From DASSKA01 sp963839365 (GTDB taxonomy: Bacteria; Actinomycetota; Actinomycetes; Propionibacteriales; Nocardioidaceae): a stretch of 64,000 nt of DNA. Where the stretch lies: the NCBI GenBank assembly GCA_963839365.1, contig CAWIUT010000001.1:558001-622000 (forward strand). Reading direction: 5' to 3'. Both the position numbers and the translations under genes were made by a program. Numbering within the stretch: the first letter of the stretch is position 1; the number at the start of each line of letters is the position of its first letter. Shown here piece after piece: positions 7,311 through 15,956 of this stretch. Below the pieces are notes generated by a model that made no database searches, was not told where the DNA came from, and saw only the letters and a program-made list of their open reading frames with translations.

Positions 7311-9068
7311 TCAGGGACCCAGGATCACCGCACAGCGGGGCGGCACCTCGACGGTGCCCGCACGCTCCTGCACGCCGGCCTCCCAGCTGAGCAGCACCTT
7401 GCCGACCCCCTCGAAGCCGCGCTTGCGGTCCGACAGGTTCACCAGCACGGTGTGGGCCCCGCGGCGGATCCAGAGGGTTCCCGACTCCACGTCGTGCTCG
7501 ACCTCCACCGCGTCGAGGTGCGGGTCGCGCAGGTCGACCCGCGAGCGGCGCAGGGTGATCAGTGCGCGGTACCACCCCAGCAGCCGGGCGTGCGGGTCGC
7601 GGCCCGGCTCCGACCAGTCCAGCTTGGAGCGGAGGAACGTCCGGGGGTCCTGCGGATCGGGCACCTCGCCGGCCTCCCAGCCGAACTCGGCGAACTCCGA
7701 CCGGCGACCTTCGCGCACCGCCTCGCCCAGGGCCGGGTCGGTGTGGTCGGTGAAGTACTGCCAGGGCGTGGAGGCTCCCCACTCCTCCCCCATGAACAGC
7801 ATCGGGGTCCAGGGCGCGGTGAGCAGGATCGCCGCCCCGCAGGCGAGCAGCCCCGGGCTCGCCAACGCGGAGATCCGGTCGCCGACCGCCCGGTTTCCGA
7901 CCTGGTCGTGGGTCTGCAGCGCCGCCACGAACCGCCACCCGGGCACCCCGGTGGGGTCGATCGGGCGTCCGTGCCGGCGACCGCGGAAGGAGGAGTAGGT
8001 GCCGTCGTGGAAGAACGGCGTGCGCAGCACCTTTGCCAGGGGCGACTCCTCGTCGGGGCCCGGCTCCGCGGCGAAGTCCGCGTAGTAGCCCTGCGTCTCG
8101 CCGGTCAGTGCCGCGTGCAGCGCGTGGTGCACGTCGTCGGCCCACTGCGCGTGCAGACCGGTCCCGCCGACCACGCTCAACCGGCCACGGGGGGTGACCG
8201 TTCCGGGGTCGTTCCGGTCGGACTCGGCGATCAGCCACAGCTGGCGACCCACGAGCTCGCTGAGCCGGTCGACCTCGCCCGACATCTCCTCGAGGATGTG
8301 GGTCGCCCGGCTGTCGTGCAGCTCGTGCACCGCGTCGAGCCGCAGCGCGTCGACGTGGAAGTCCCGAAGCCACTGGGTCACGTTGTCCAGCACCCAGCGG
8401 CGCACGTGGTCCGACCCGGGCGCGTCCAGGTTCAGCGCCGGCCCCCAAGGGGTGTGATGGGTGTCGGTCAGGTAGGGGCCGAACTCCGCGAAGTAGTTTC
8501 CGTCCGGGCCCAGGTGGTTGTAGACCACGTCGAGGCAGACCCCGATGCCCATCGAGTGCGCGGCGTCGACGAACCGCTGCAGCGCGTCCGGCCCGCCGTA
8601 CGTCTCGTGCACGGCGAACGGGGCCACCCCGTCGTACCCCCAACCGCGGTCGCCGGGGAACGGTGCCAGCGGCATCAGCTCCACCAGGTTCACGCCGAGG
8701 TCGACGAGGTGCGTGAGCCGCTCGGCGGCCGCGTCGAGGGTGCCGGCCTCGGTGAAGGTGCCCACGTGCATCTCGTAGATGACGGCGCTGGAAAGCTCGA
8801 CGCCGGTCCAGCTGCCGTCGGTCCATACGAACTCGTCGGGGTCGTAGAGCTGGGACCAGCCGTGCGGTCCGTCCGGCAGCCGGAGCGCCTGCGGATCCGG
8901 ACGCGGGTCACCGCCGTCGAGGCTGAAGGCGTACGCCGACTCGGGCTCGACGTCTGCGCAGACGTGCCACCAGTCGTTCACATCGCGGGTCATCGGGTGT
9001 CGCCCGTCGGGCAGCAGCAGGTCCACCTTCACGGGTCGGGGGGCCCACACACAGAACCCACGCAGCAC
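7311..9068 (-). CDS. treZ: Malto-oligosyltrehalose trehalohydrolase (GH13)
   Basis: Releases trehalose from maltooligosyl-trehalose made by TreY; cytoplasmic, 585 aa, the usual length. An N-terminal beta-sandwich begins FCVWAPRPVKVDLLLPDG, followed by the GH13 barrel: nucleophile Asp in VDALRLDAVHELHD, acid Glu in LIAESDRND, and stabiliser Asp in LQTHDQVGNR. The GTG at 9068 is chosen because GGAAGG lies about 9 bases upstream and the protein then starts right at the first domain; the open frame extends to 9284 inside treY. It lies 35 bases downstream of treY, so they are co-transcribed. treX is not adjacent. Confidence 0.95.
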   Translation of the reverse strand: MLRGFCVWAPRPVKVDLLLPDGRHPMTRDVNDWWHVCADVEPESAYAFSLDGGDPRPDPQALRLPDGPHGWSQLYDPDEFVWTDGSWTGVELSSAVIYEMHVGTFTEAGTLDAAAERLTHLVDLGVNLVELMPLAPFPGDRGWGYDGVAPFAVHETYGGPDALQRFVDAAHSMGIGVCLDVVYNHLGPDGNYFAEFGPYLTDTHHTPWGPALNLDAPGSDHVRRWVLDNVTQWLRDFHVDALRLDAVHELHDSRATHILEEMSGEVDRLSELVGRQLWLIAESDRNDPGTVTPRGRLSVVGGTGLHAQWADDVHHALHAALTGETQGYYADFAAEPGPDEESPLAKVLRTPFFHDGTYSSFRGRRHGRPIDPTGVPGWRFVAALQTHDQVGNRAVGDRISALASPGLLACGAAILLTAPWTPMLFMGEEWGASTPWQYFTDHTDPALGEAVREGRRSEFAEFGWEAGEVPDPQDPRTFLRSKLDWSEPGRDPHARLLGWYRALITLRRSRVDLRDPHLDAVEVEHDVESGTLWIRRGAHTVLVNLSDRKRGFEGVGKVLLSWEAGVQERAGTVEVPPRCAVILGP

Positions 9069-9103
9069 CGCGCACCACCTTCCTCGTCCTGGTGCCCGCC
9101 GCC

Positions 9104-11551
9104 TCAGCGGGTCACGAGCAGGGCGACCGGCCGCTTCGCGAACAGTGCCGCGCAGGGGACGCGACCGCCCTGGTGCACCGCCCCGGTGAGCTCGTCTCGC
9201 CAGGTGCCCTCGGGAAGCCGCACGCAGTGGTCGCGCCAGCCGCCCTCGCGCTCCAGCCGTTGAGGGGCCCGGGTCACCACGCACGCCACCTGCTCACCCC
9301 GCATGAACCCGAGAGCGTGCTCGGTGCTGGTCTCCAGTGGCGTGTAGCCACCGTGCTCGCCGAAGCAGTCGCCGAACTCATGTCTTACCCGTAGGCCCTG
9401 GTGCGTAACGTGCAGCTTCTCCCAGTCCAGACCAGCAGAGTCCAGACCAGCAGAGCCCAGACCAGCAGAGTCCAGACCAGCAGGGTCCGGGCCTGCGGCG
9501 GGCGGCTCGGCGATGACCCGCCGCAGGCAGGTCTCCAGCGCGTCGTAGTCGACGGGGCGACGGTTGTCGGGATCGACCAGGGACAGGTTCACCACCTCGC
9601 AGCCCTGGTAGCTGTCCGGGACGCCCGGCAGCATCAGCAGCACCAGCTTCTGGCCGAGCACCGCCGCGCGGATGGCGTCGCGGTTGTGGTGCACCGCCTC
9701 CTCGAGCAGGCTGCGCATCGGACCCGGGGCGCCGGCGTGGTCGGCCAGGGCGAGCACCCGCGCCTCGTACTTCTCGTCCGGGTCCACCCAGGTGGTGTGC
9801 TGCTTGGCCTCCCGCACCGCCTTGGTCAGGTAGCCGTGCAGCCGCTCCCGGTCGACCGGGCCGACGCCGGCCATGGTCTGCCAGAGGAGGTGGGCGGTGG
9901 ACCGGTCGACGTCGTACTGGTCGGCCGCCTCCGCGAAAGCGTCCGAGCAGGCCCGCCAGGAGTCCGGGTCGCCGGCCAGCGCGATGAGGCGGGCGCGGAC
10001 GTCCTCGCTGCGCTTGGTGTCGTGGGTGGACAGGGTGGTCATCCCCTGCGGCCAGTGCTGCTGCTGGTGCCGGGCCCAGCTGTGCAGGGTCTCCGGGCCG
10101 GCGCGCTCCACCAGGGTGGGGTCGCCGCCGACCTCGTTCAACGCCACCAGGCGGTGCCAGCGGTAGAAGGTGGTGTCCTCGATCCCCTTGGCCATCACCG
10201 GGCCCCAGGTCTGCTGCAGGCGAACCGCGAAGTCGTCCGCCGAGTCCTCGGAGTCTTCGGAGTCTTCGGAGGACTCCTCCCCCGGTGGCTCCGCCATCGC
10301 CAGCCCGGCGAGCTTCTCGATCTCCGGGGCGAGGTCGGGGCGGCCCTCGGTGGCCACCCGTGCGGCGTCCTCGATGCGACGCCGCGCGGTCGGCGTGAGC
10401 CGCCTTTCCGGGCGGACGTAGGCGCGGTAGACCTCGCCGGCCACCAGCAGCTCGACCACGGCCTCCTCCAACCGCTGCGGGTCGTCGTCGGGGAGCACCT
10501 CGCGGGCCCGGCGGGTCAACCGGCCCACCTCCGGTCCGAGCAGGTCCTCGACCACCAGCCGCTTGGCGCGCTGCTCGGTGCGCGCCAGGTCCGGGTCCCC
10601 TCCGGCCCGTTCCCAGCAGTCCGTCAGCGTCGAGGTGGCGGCCGGGTCCACCAGCACGCCGGTGACCGCCTGCAGCGCGTCGTAGCCGGTGGTGCCCTCG
10701 CAGGCCCACGAGCCGGGCAGCCGCTCGCTGCCCTCCAGGATCTTCTCCACCCACACCGGGGTGCCCGGCCGGGCACCGTCCCGCAGCATCCGCAGGTAGC
10801 CCTCCGGGTCCGCGAGCCCGTCCGGGTGGTCGATCCGGAACCCGTCGACGACTCCGCGCCGGTTCAGGTCCAGCAGCAGCGCATGGGTCGCCTCGAAGAC
10901 GTCGGGCAGCTCCACCCGGACCGCGATGAGCGTGTCCACGTCGAAGAACCGCCGGTAGTTGAGGACGGTCTCCTTCTCCCGCCAGCCGGCGAGCCGGTAG
11001 TGCTGCCGGTCGAGCACGTCGGAGGGGTCGTCTCCCTCGGTGCCCAGTGCGACCGGGAACACGTGGTCGTAGTAGCGCAGGACCTGCTGCCCGTCGTACT
11101 CGTCGAGGGTGAGCTCGCCGGCGGCCAGCACCTCCTCCAGCGGTCCGCCCAGCAGCGGCAGCCCGATCCGGCCGCCGCCGGCCTTCCAGTCGATGTCGAA
11201 CCAGTGCGCTGTCGGGGCGTCCCGGCCTTCGCGGAGCACCTGCCACAGCGGGGCGTTGGCGTGCTCCGGCGCCACGAACGCCATGTGGTTGGGCACCAGG
11301 TCGACGACCACGCCCAGCCCGTGCGCGCGAGCGGTGTCCGACAGCGCCACCAGCGCGTCCTCGCCGCCGAGGTCGCTGCTGACCCGGGCGTGGTCGAGCA
11401 CGTCGTAGCCGTGCATCGACCCGGGCACCGCCTGGAGCACCGGGGACAGGTAGAGGTGGGTGACGCCGAGCCGGGCCAGGTAGGGAACCCGGCGCTCGGC
11501 GTCGGCGAACCCGAAGCCGGCATGCAGCTGCAGGCGGTACGTCGCGGTCAC
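9104..11551 (-). CDS. treY: Malto-oligosyltrehalose synthase (GH13)
   Basis: Converts the reducing-end alpha-1,4 bond of malto-oligosaccharides to the alpha,alpha-1,1 bond of trehalose. 815 aa. Starts with TATYRLQLHAGFGFADA (GTG 11551), has VVVDLVPNHMAF, nucleophile Asp in GFRIDHPDGLADPEGY, acid Glu in VWVEKILEGSERLP, and the third Asp in TTLSTHDTKRSEDVRARL. Two low-complexity inserts stand out: an SED tripeptide repeat (10242-10268) in the middle domain and an AGLDS pentapeptide repeat (9426-9485) near the C-terminus. Both keep the frame and avoid the catalytic barrel, so the enzyme should be functional. First gene of treY-treZ. Confidence 0.95.
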   Translation of the reverse strand: MTATYRLQLHAGFGFADAERRVPYLARLGVTHLYLSPVLQAVPGSMHGYDVLDHARVSSDLGGEDALVALSDTARAHGLGVVVDLVPNHMAFVAPEHANAPLWQVLREGRDAPTAHWFDIDWKAGGGRIGLPLLGGPLEEVLAAGELTLDEYDGQQVLRYYDHVFPVALGTEGDDPSDVLDRQHYRLAGWREKETVLNYRRFFDVDTLIAVRVELPDVFEATHALLLDLNRRGVVDGFRIDHPDGLADPEGYLRMLRDGARPGTPVWVEKILEGSERLPGSWACEGTTGYDALQAVTGVLVDPAATSTLTDCWERAGGDPDLARTEQRAKRLVVEDLLGPEVGRLTRRAREVLPDDDPQRLEEAVVELLVAGEVYRAYVRPERRLTPTARRRIEDAARVATEGRPDLAPEIEKLAGLAMAEPPGEESSEDSEDSEDSADDFAVRLQQTWGPVMAKGIEDTTFYRWHRLVALNEVGGDPTLVERAGPETLHSWARHQQQHWPQGMTTLSTHDTKRSEDVRARLIALAGDPDSWRACSDAFAEAADQYDVDRSTAHLLWQTMAGVGPVDRERLHGYLTKAVREAKQHTTWVDPDEKYEARVLALADHAGAPGPMRSLLEEAVHHNRDAIRAAVLGQKLVLLMLPGVPDSYQGCEVVNLSLVDPDNRRPVDYDALETCLRRVIAEPPAAGPDPAGLDSAGLGSAGLDSAGLDWEKLHVTHQGLRVRHEFGDCFGEHGGYTPLETSTEHALGFMRGEQVACVVTRAPQRLEREGGWRDHCVRLPEGTWRDELTGAVHQGGRVPCAALFAKRPVALLVTR
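9426..9485 (-). repeat. 15-base tandem repeat inside treY (4 units)
   Basis: Four consecutive 15-base units, near identical, encode AGLDS-AGLGS-AGLDS-AGLDW on the minus strand. The unit length is a multiple of three, so expansion or contraction keeps the reading frame. Confidence 0.9.
10242..10268 (-). repeat. 9-base tandem repeat inside treY (3 units)
   Basis: Three units of GAGTC(C/T)TCG on the plus strand encode an acidic (SED)3 run in TreY, between EPPGEES and SADDFAVRL. Frame-preserving slippage is the likely origin. Confidence 0.85.
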
Positions 11552-11617
11552 GGACCCTGCTTACCCCACCCGCTCACCCACACACCTCGGCGGGGCGGCG
11601 GCGGGGCATCTGGAGGC

Positions 11618-12226
11618 TCAGCCGACGTTGCCCCGCTCCGTCCCGATCGTGGTGTCCTCGCCGTGTCCCGTGTGCACGACGGTGTCGTCGGGCAAGGCGA
11701 ACAGCTTCTCGCGGATGGAGTCGACGATCGTGTCGTAGTCGCTGAACGAGCGCCCGGTGGCACCCGGACCGCCGGCGAACAGGGTGTCGCCGGTGAACAC
11801 GCAGCCGAGCTCGGGGGCGTGGAAGCAGACCGCCCCCGGTGCGTGCCCCGGGGTGTGCAGCGCCACCAGCCGGGTGCCGGCGACCTCGATCACCTGGCCC
11901 TCGCCGAGGTTGACGTCCCAGCGCTCGTCGGGGTGGGTGAGCTGCCACACCGGCAGGTCGTCCGGGTGCAGGTAGATCGACGCCCGGGTCTCGGCGCGCA
12001 GCTTGGGGGCCACCCGCACGTGGTCGTCGTGCGCGTGGGTGCACAAGATCCCCTTCAGGTGGCGCTCCCCCACCACCGCCAGGATCCGGTCCACGTCGTG
12101 CGGCGCGTCGATCACCGCGCACTCGTGGTCGTCCCCGACCACCCAGATGTTGTTCTCGACGTCGAAGGTCTGGCCGTCGAGGCTGAACGTGCCGCTGGCG
12201 GTGGCCTGGTCGACCCGGGCGGTCAC
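11618..12226 (-). CDS. MBL-fold metallo-hydrolase linked to mycothiol formaldehyde oxidation
   Basis: 202 aa. The metal-binding HAHDDH motif lies in GILCTHAHDDHVRV; further ligands are in HTPGHAPGAVCFH, FTGDTLFAGGPGATGRS and the terminal HTGHGEDTTIG. This is the glyoxalase II branch of the fold. It overlaps the mycothiol dehydrogenase by GTGA (start GTG 12226), so the two are translationally coupled; the same pairing is known in mycobacteria. By analogy with glutathione systems it may hydrolyse S-formylmycothiol, but that substrate is inferred from context only. Confidence 0.85.
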   Translation of the reverse strand: MTARVDQATASGTFSLDGQTFDVENNIWVVGDDHECAVIDAPHDVDRILAVVGERHLKGILCTHAHDDHVRVAPKLRAETRASIYLHPDDLPVWQLTHPDERWDVNLGEGQVIEVAGTRLVALHTPGHAPGAVCFHAPELGCVFTGDTLFAGGPGATGRSFSDYDTIVDSIREKLFALPDDTVVHTGHGEDTTIGTERGNVG

Positions 12227-13335
12227 GAGGCGTCCCCCTCCAGCATCACGACCGAGCGCAGCACGTCTCCGGCGTGCATCTTCTCGAACGCCTCCTCCAC
12301 CTGGTCCAGTGCGATCTCCTCGGTGACGAAGGCGTCCAGGTCCAGCCTGCCCTGGAGGTACAGGTCGATGAGCATCGGGAAGTCCCGTGACGGGAGGCAG
12401 TCGCCGTACCAGCTGGACTTGAGCGCCCCGCCGCGGCCGAACACGTCGATCAGCGGCAGGTCGGGGATCTTCATGTCCGGGGTGGGCACGCCGACCAGCA
12501 CGACGGTGCCGGCGAGGTCACGGGCGTAGAAGGCCTGCTTCCAGGTCTCGGGGCGACCGACCGCATCGATGACCACGTTGGCGCCGAACCCACCGGTGAG
12601 CTCCCGGATCGCCTCCACCGGGTCCTGCTCGGCACCGTTCACGGTGTGCGTGGCACCCAGCCCCTCGGCCCACGACAGCTTCTTCTTGTCGAGGTCGACG
12701 GCGATGATCGGGCTGGCGCCGGCCAGCCGGGCACCGGCCACCGCAGCAGCCCCGACACCGCCGCAGCCGATCACGGCCACCGACTTGCCACGGCCGACGG
12801 CGCCGGTGTTGATCGCTGCGCCCAAGCCGGCCATCACCCCGCAGCCGAGCAGGCCGGCCGCGGCCGGCCGCGCGGCCGGGTCGACCTTGGTGCACTGGCC
12901 GGCGTGCACCAGCGTCTTGTCCGCGAACGCACCGATGCCCAGCGCAGCAGTCAAAGCAGTGCCGGCCCCGCCCCCGTCCGCGAGGGTCATCTTCTGGGCT
13001 GCGTTGTGGGTGTTGAAGCAGTACCACGGCTCGCCGCGGCTGCAGGCCCGGCACTGGCCGCACACCGCCCGCCAGTTGAGGATCACGAAGTCGCCGGGGG
13101 CGACGTCGGTGACGCCCTCACCGACCGTCTCCACCACTCCGGCCGCCTCGTGGCCGAGCAGGAAGGGGAACTCGTCGTTGATCCCGCCCTCCCGGTAGTG
13201 CAGGTCGGTGTGACAGACCCCGCACGCCTGGATCTTCACCACCGCCTCCCCCGGCCCGGGGTCGGGGACGTTGATCGTCTCGAGCGTGACGGGCGCGCCC
13301 TTGCTCCTGGCGACCACTCCGCGAACCTGCTGCAT
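12223..13335 (-). CDS. mscR: S-(hydroxymethyl)mycothiol dehydrogenase (formaldehyde detoxification)
   Basis: Zinc-dependent medium-chain dehydrogenase of 370 aa that oxidises the formaldehyde-mycothiol adduct with NAD+. Catalytic zinc ligands: Cys41 in CGVCHTD and His62 in GHEAAGVVE. Structural zinc: Cys92, 95, 98 and 106 in VCGQCRACSRGEPWYC. Rossmann motif: VIGCGGVGAAAVAGA. The ATG at 13335 has a strong GAGGAGGG ribosome site. Followed by the overlapping metallo-hydrolase gene. Its presence implies the cell makes mycothiol, one of the main reasons for calling the host an actinobacterium. Confidence 0.93.
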   Translation of the reverse strand: MQQVRGVVARSKGAPVTLETINVPDPGPGEAVVKIQACGVCHTDLHYREGGINDEFPFLLGHEAAGVVETVGEGVTDVAPGDFVILNWRAVCGQCRACSRGEPWYCFNTHNAAQKMTLADGGGAGTALTAALGIGAFADKTLVHAGQCTKVDPAARPAAAGLLGCGVMAGLGAAINTGAVGRGKSVAVIGCGGVGAAAVAGARLAGASPIIAVDLDKKKLSWAEGLGATHTVNGAEQDPVEAIRELTGGFGANVVIDAVGRPETWKQAFYARDLAGTVVLVGVPTPDMKIPDLPLIDVFGRGGALKSSWYGDCLPSRDFPMLIDLYLQGRLDLDAFVTEEIALDQVEEAFEKMHAGDVLRSVVMLEGDAS

Positions 13336-13414
13336 GCGCCCTCCTCGTCGTCGTCGTGCGATGGTTCGACCCTACTCAACCGGGGAGCTCGCGGTTCCGG
13401 TGCGCCGCTGGCAC

Positions 13415-14368
13415 TCAGCCGATCCACAGCCAGCCGACGATGACCCCATAGCAGGCGACCAGCAGCACCCCCACCGGTCGCGGGAACCACCCGGTGCGCC
13501 GACCGAGGAGCAGCACCAGCGGCAGCGCCGCGGTGACGACGCCGATGGTGGTCACCGCGGAGTGCGCGCCGAGCGTGACCGGCCGGACCAGGGCTGCGAG
13601 GCCCACGGAGACGGTGGCGTTGTAGGCCACCGACCCGACCGCCCCGGCAAGCACGATCTCGCTCACCCCGCGCCGGTGCGCGGCCCACACCAGTGCCAGC
13701 ATCTCTGCGCTGGTGGCCAGTGCCAGCAGGGTCAGCCCGACCACGGAGTCGGAGACGCCGAGCACCGAGACCAGCCCCTCGGCGCCGCGTACGGCGAGGT
13801 AGCCACCTGCGACCATGCCGAGCAGCCCTGCGCCCACGAAGCCGACGGCGCGGGCGCCGCGCTCGGGAGCGCGCTCCTCCTCGGCCACCTCGCTCATCTC
13901 GCCGATCAGGGGTGGACGCCGCTCCCGCCGCCAGACCCAGAGCACTCCGACGCCGTACAGCAGCACCAGCCCCGCGCCCTCCGGCCGGCCGACCGTCCCG
14001 TTCCAGGCCAGCCCGACCAGCACCGCGCCCGCGACGGTCGAGGCGACGGCGTACTCGACCACCCGACGGGTCACCGGGAGCCGTCCGAGCAGTGCGGCCA
14101 GTCCGATGGTCAGCGTGAGGATCACCAGGTTCGCGCCCACCGCGTCACCGGCAGCCAGCGCCGGGTGACCGCGGCCGGAGGCCAGCATGGCGGTGACCGC
14201 CTCCTCCGGCTCCGCCCCCGCCAGCAGCAGGCCGAGCGCCAGCACCGTGACACCGAGCCGGGACGCGGCGCCCGTGACGTGTTCGGCGAACCCCTCCGCC
14301 CCTGCGGTCAGCAGCACGGCGCCACCGAGGAGCAGCAGGACAGGGGCCAGGTAGCCGAGCACCTGCAC
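13415..14368 (-). CDS. Sodium/calcium exchanger family membrane protein (CaCA)
   Basis: 317 aa with about ten hydrophobic segments in two inverted halves. The alpha-1 repeat region has LLLAGAEPEEAVTAMLASG and GDAVGANLVILTLTIG; alpha-2 has LLALATSAEMLALVWAAH and GSVAYNATVSVG. In the classical NCX/CAX pattern these are (G/S)-x-PE and TSxPE; here the second repeat reads TSAEM without the Pro, so cation selectivity is uncertain. A charged loop rich in Glu and Arg (RRERRPP through EEERAPERGA) separates the halves. GTG 14368 start. It lies 75 bases from tsaD on the same strand. Confidence 0.8.
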   Translation of the reverse strand: MQVLGYLAPVLLLLGGAVLLTAGAEGFAEHVTGAASRLGVTVLALGLLLAGAEPEEAVTAMLASGRGHPALAAGDAVGANLVILTLTIGLAALLGRLPVTRRVVEYAVASTVAGAVLVGLAWNGTVGRPEGAGLVLLYGVGVLWVWRRERRPPLIGEMSEVAEEERAPERGARAVGFVGAGLLGMVAGGYLAVRGAEGLVSVLGVSDSVVGLTLLALATSAEMLALVWAAHRRGVSEIVLAGAVGSVAYNATVSVGLAALVRPVTLGAHSAVTTIGVVTAALPLVLLLGRRTGWFPRPVGVLLVACYGVIVGWLWIG

Positions 14369-14443
14369 ATGGTGCCAGCGACACGGGATGCAACCGAGAT
14401 GGGCCTCGCGCGCTGCGTGGTCTGCGCGCCCCGCCCCTGATCG

Positions 14444-15490
14444 TCAGGCGACGACCGTGGTCACCGGCATGGAGGAGTCGGCGGGCAGGTCCAGGGCGGA
14501 AGGCTCCCGGCCCCGGGCCACCAGCTCGGCGCCCAGCGCAGCTACCATCGCGCCGTTGTCGGTGCAGAGCTTGGGTCGCGGCACCCGCACGCGGATGCCC
14601 CTGGTGGCCGCGCGTTCCTCGGCCATCGCGCGCAGCCGGGAGTTCGCGGCGACCCCGCCGCCGATGAGCAGGTCCTCGATGCCGCGGGCGGAGGCGGCGT
14701 CGATCGCCTTGGCGGTGAGTACGTCGCACACCGCCTCCTGGAACGAGGCGGCCACGTCGGCCACCGGGACCGGCTGGCCGGAGCGCTCCCGCGCCTCGAC
14801 CCACCGGGCCACCGCGGTCTTGAGACCGGAGAAGGAGAAGTCGAACCGGTGCCGTTGCAGGTCCCGCTGCGAGGTGAGCCCGCGTGGGAAGTCGATGGCC
14901 ACCGAGGACCCCGAGCGGGCCTGCTTGTCGATGTGCGGCCCGCCCGGGAACGGCAGCCCGAGCAGCCGCGCCACCTTGTCGAAGGCCTCCCCGGCGGCGT
15001 CGTCGATGCTCGACCCGAGCGGCTCCACCCCCTGGGTGACGTCGCTGACCTCCAGCAGCGAGGAGTGCCCGCCGCTGACCAGCAGGGCCAGGCAGGGCTC
15101 GGGCAGCGGACCGTGCTCGACCTGGTCCACCGCCACGTGCGCGGCCAGGTGGTTGACGCCGTAGATCGGCTTGTCCAGCCCGACCGCGAGCGCCTTGGCG
15201 GCCGCCACCCCGACGAGCAGCGCCCCGGCCAGGCCGGGGCCGCTGGTCACCGCGATCGCGTCCACGTCGTACGGCTTGATGCCCGCGGTCTCGCAGGCCC
15301 GCTCGATGGTCGGCACCATCGCCTCCAGGTGCGCCCGGGAGGCCACCTCGGGGACCACGCCGCCGAACCGCGCGTGCTCCTCGACGCTGGACGCGACCGC
15401 GTCGGCGAGCAGGGTGTGGCCGCGCACCACGCCCACGCCCGTCTCGTCGCACGACGTCTCGATGCCAAGCACCAGCGGTTCGGAAGCCAT
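14444..15490 (-). CDS. tsaD: tRNA N6-adenosine threonylcarbamoyltransferase, catalytic subunit
   Basis: Transfers the threonylcarbamoyl group to A37 of ANN-decoding tRNAs. 348 aa, ASKHA fold: LGIETSCDETGVGVV at the start, iron/zinc ligands His114 and His118 in NHLAAHV, VSGGHSSLLE, the nucleotide loop GGGVAANSRLR and the late Asp in LCTDNGAMVAAL. Needs TsaB and TsaE, which are encoded just upstream in the same run, so the module is nearly complete here (tsaC is absent from the window). It starts 4 bases after the rimI stop. Confidence 0.97.
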   Translation of the reverse strand: MASEPLVLGIETSCDETGVGVVRGHTLLADAVASSVEEHARFGGVVPEVASRAHLEAMVPTIERACETAGIKPYDVDAIAVTSGPGLAGALLVGVAAAKALAVGLDKPIYGVNHLAAHVAVDQVEHGPLPEPCLALLVSGGHSSLLEVSDVTQGVEPLGSSIDDAAGEAFDKVARLLGLPFPGGPHIDKQARSGSSVAIDFPRGLTSQRDLQRHRFDFSFSGLKTAVARWVEARERSGQPVPVADVAASFQEAVCDVLTAKAIDAASARGIEDLLIGGGVAANSRLRAMAEERAATRGIRVRVPRPKLCTDNGAMVAALGAELVARGREPSALDLPADSSMPVTTVVA

Positions 15491-15494
15491 GGCC

Positions 15495-15956
15495 CTATTC
15501 TGTCGCCTCCGCCGGGGCCTCCCTCAGCGGGAGGGCGAGCACCAGGGCGTCCGCGCCGTCGCGGTAGTAGTGCGGCCGCCGCGCGATCCGGGTGAAACCG
15601 GCCGCCTCGTAGAACGCCCGCGCCGGGGCGTTCCCGACGCGTACCTCCAGCAGCACGCGATCCGCCTGCAAGCCCTCCGCCCGGGCGCGCACCTCCTCCA
15701 GCAGGGTGCGCGCGACGCCGCGCCGCCGCCACTGCGGGTGTACGGCGATGCGCAGCAGGTCGACGACCTCGCCTGCGGTCATCGTCACCGCGTAGCCGAA
15801 GATCTCGTCGCCCTCGAGCGCGACCAGCGTGTCCCGTCCCGCCCCGGTCAGCTCGGAGACCACCAGGGGAAAGGACCAGGCGTCCTGGCCGAAGCAGGTC
15901 TCCTCCAGCGCCGCGATCGCGGTCGCGTCCTCCGCGGAGCCGGGGCGCAGCCTCAC
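15495..15956 (-). CDS. rimI: Ribosomal protein S18-alanine N-acetyltransferase (GNAT)
   Basis: About 153 aa GNAT enzyme using acetyl-CoA. The pyrophosphate-binding motif A is LRIAVHPQWRRRGVARTLLE and motif B is VRVGNAPARAFYEAAGF, followed by the Tyr pair RRPHYYRDG used in catalysis. The GTG at 15956 forms a GTGA overlap with the tsaB stop, supporting that start. RimI fused to or beside TsaB/TsaD is the standard actinobacterial arrangement. Confidence 0.92.
   Translation of the reverse strand: MRLRPGSAEDATAIAALEETCFGQDAWSFPLVVSELTGAGRDTLVALEGDEIFGYAVTMTAGEVVDLLRIAVHPQWRRRGVARTLLEEVRARAEGLQADRVLLEVRVGNAPARAFYEAAGFTRIARRPHYYRDGADALVLALPLREAPAEATE

Noticed and set aside
11552..11617. tRNA or other RNA gene in the treY to metallo-hydrolase gap and other short gaps
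   Set aside because: No cloverleaf, T-loop consensus or conserved RNA motif was found in any gap of the window.
9401..12529. Open plus-strand frame of over 1000 codons opposite treY and the metallo-hydrolase
   Set aside because: Antisense to genes with complete catalytic motifs; no ribosome site or recognisable domain.
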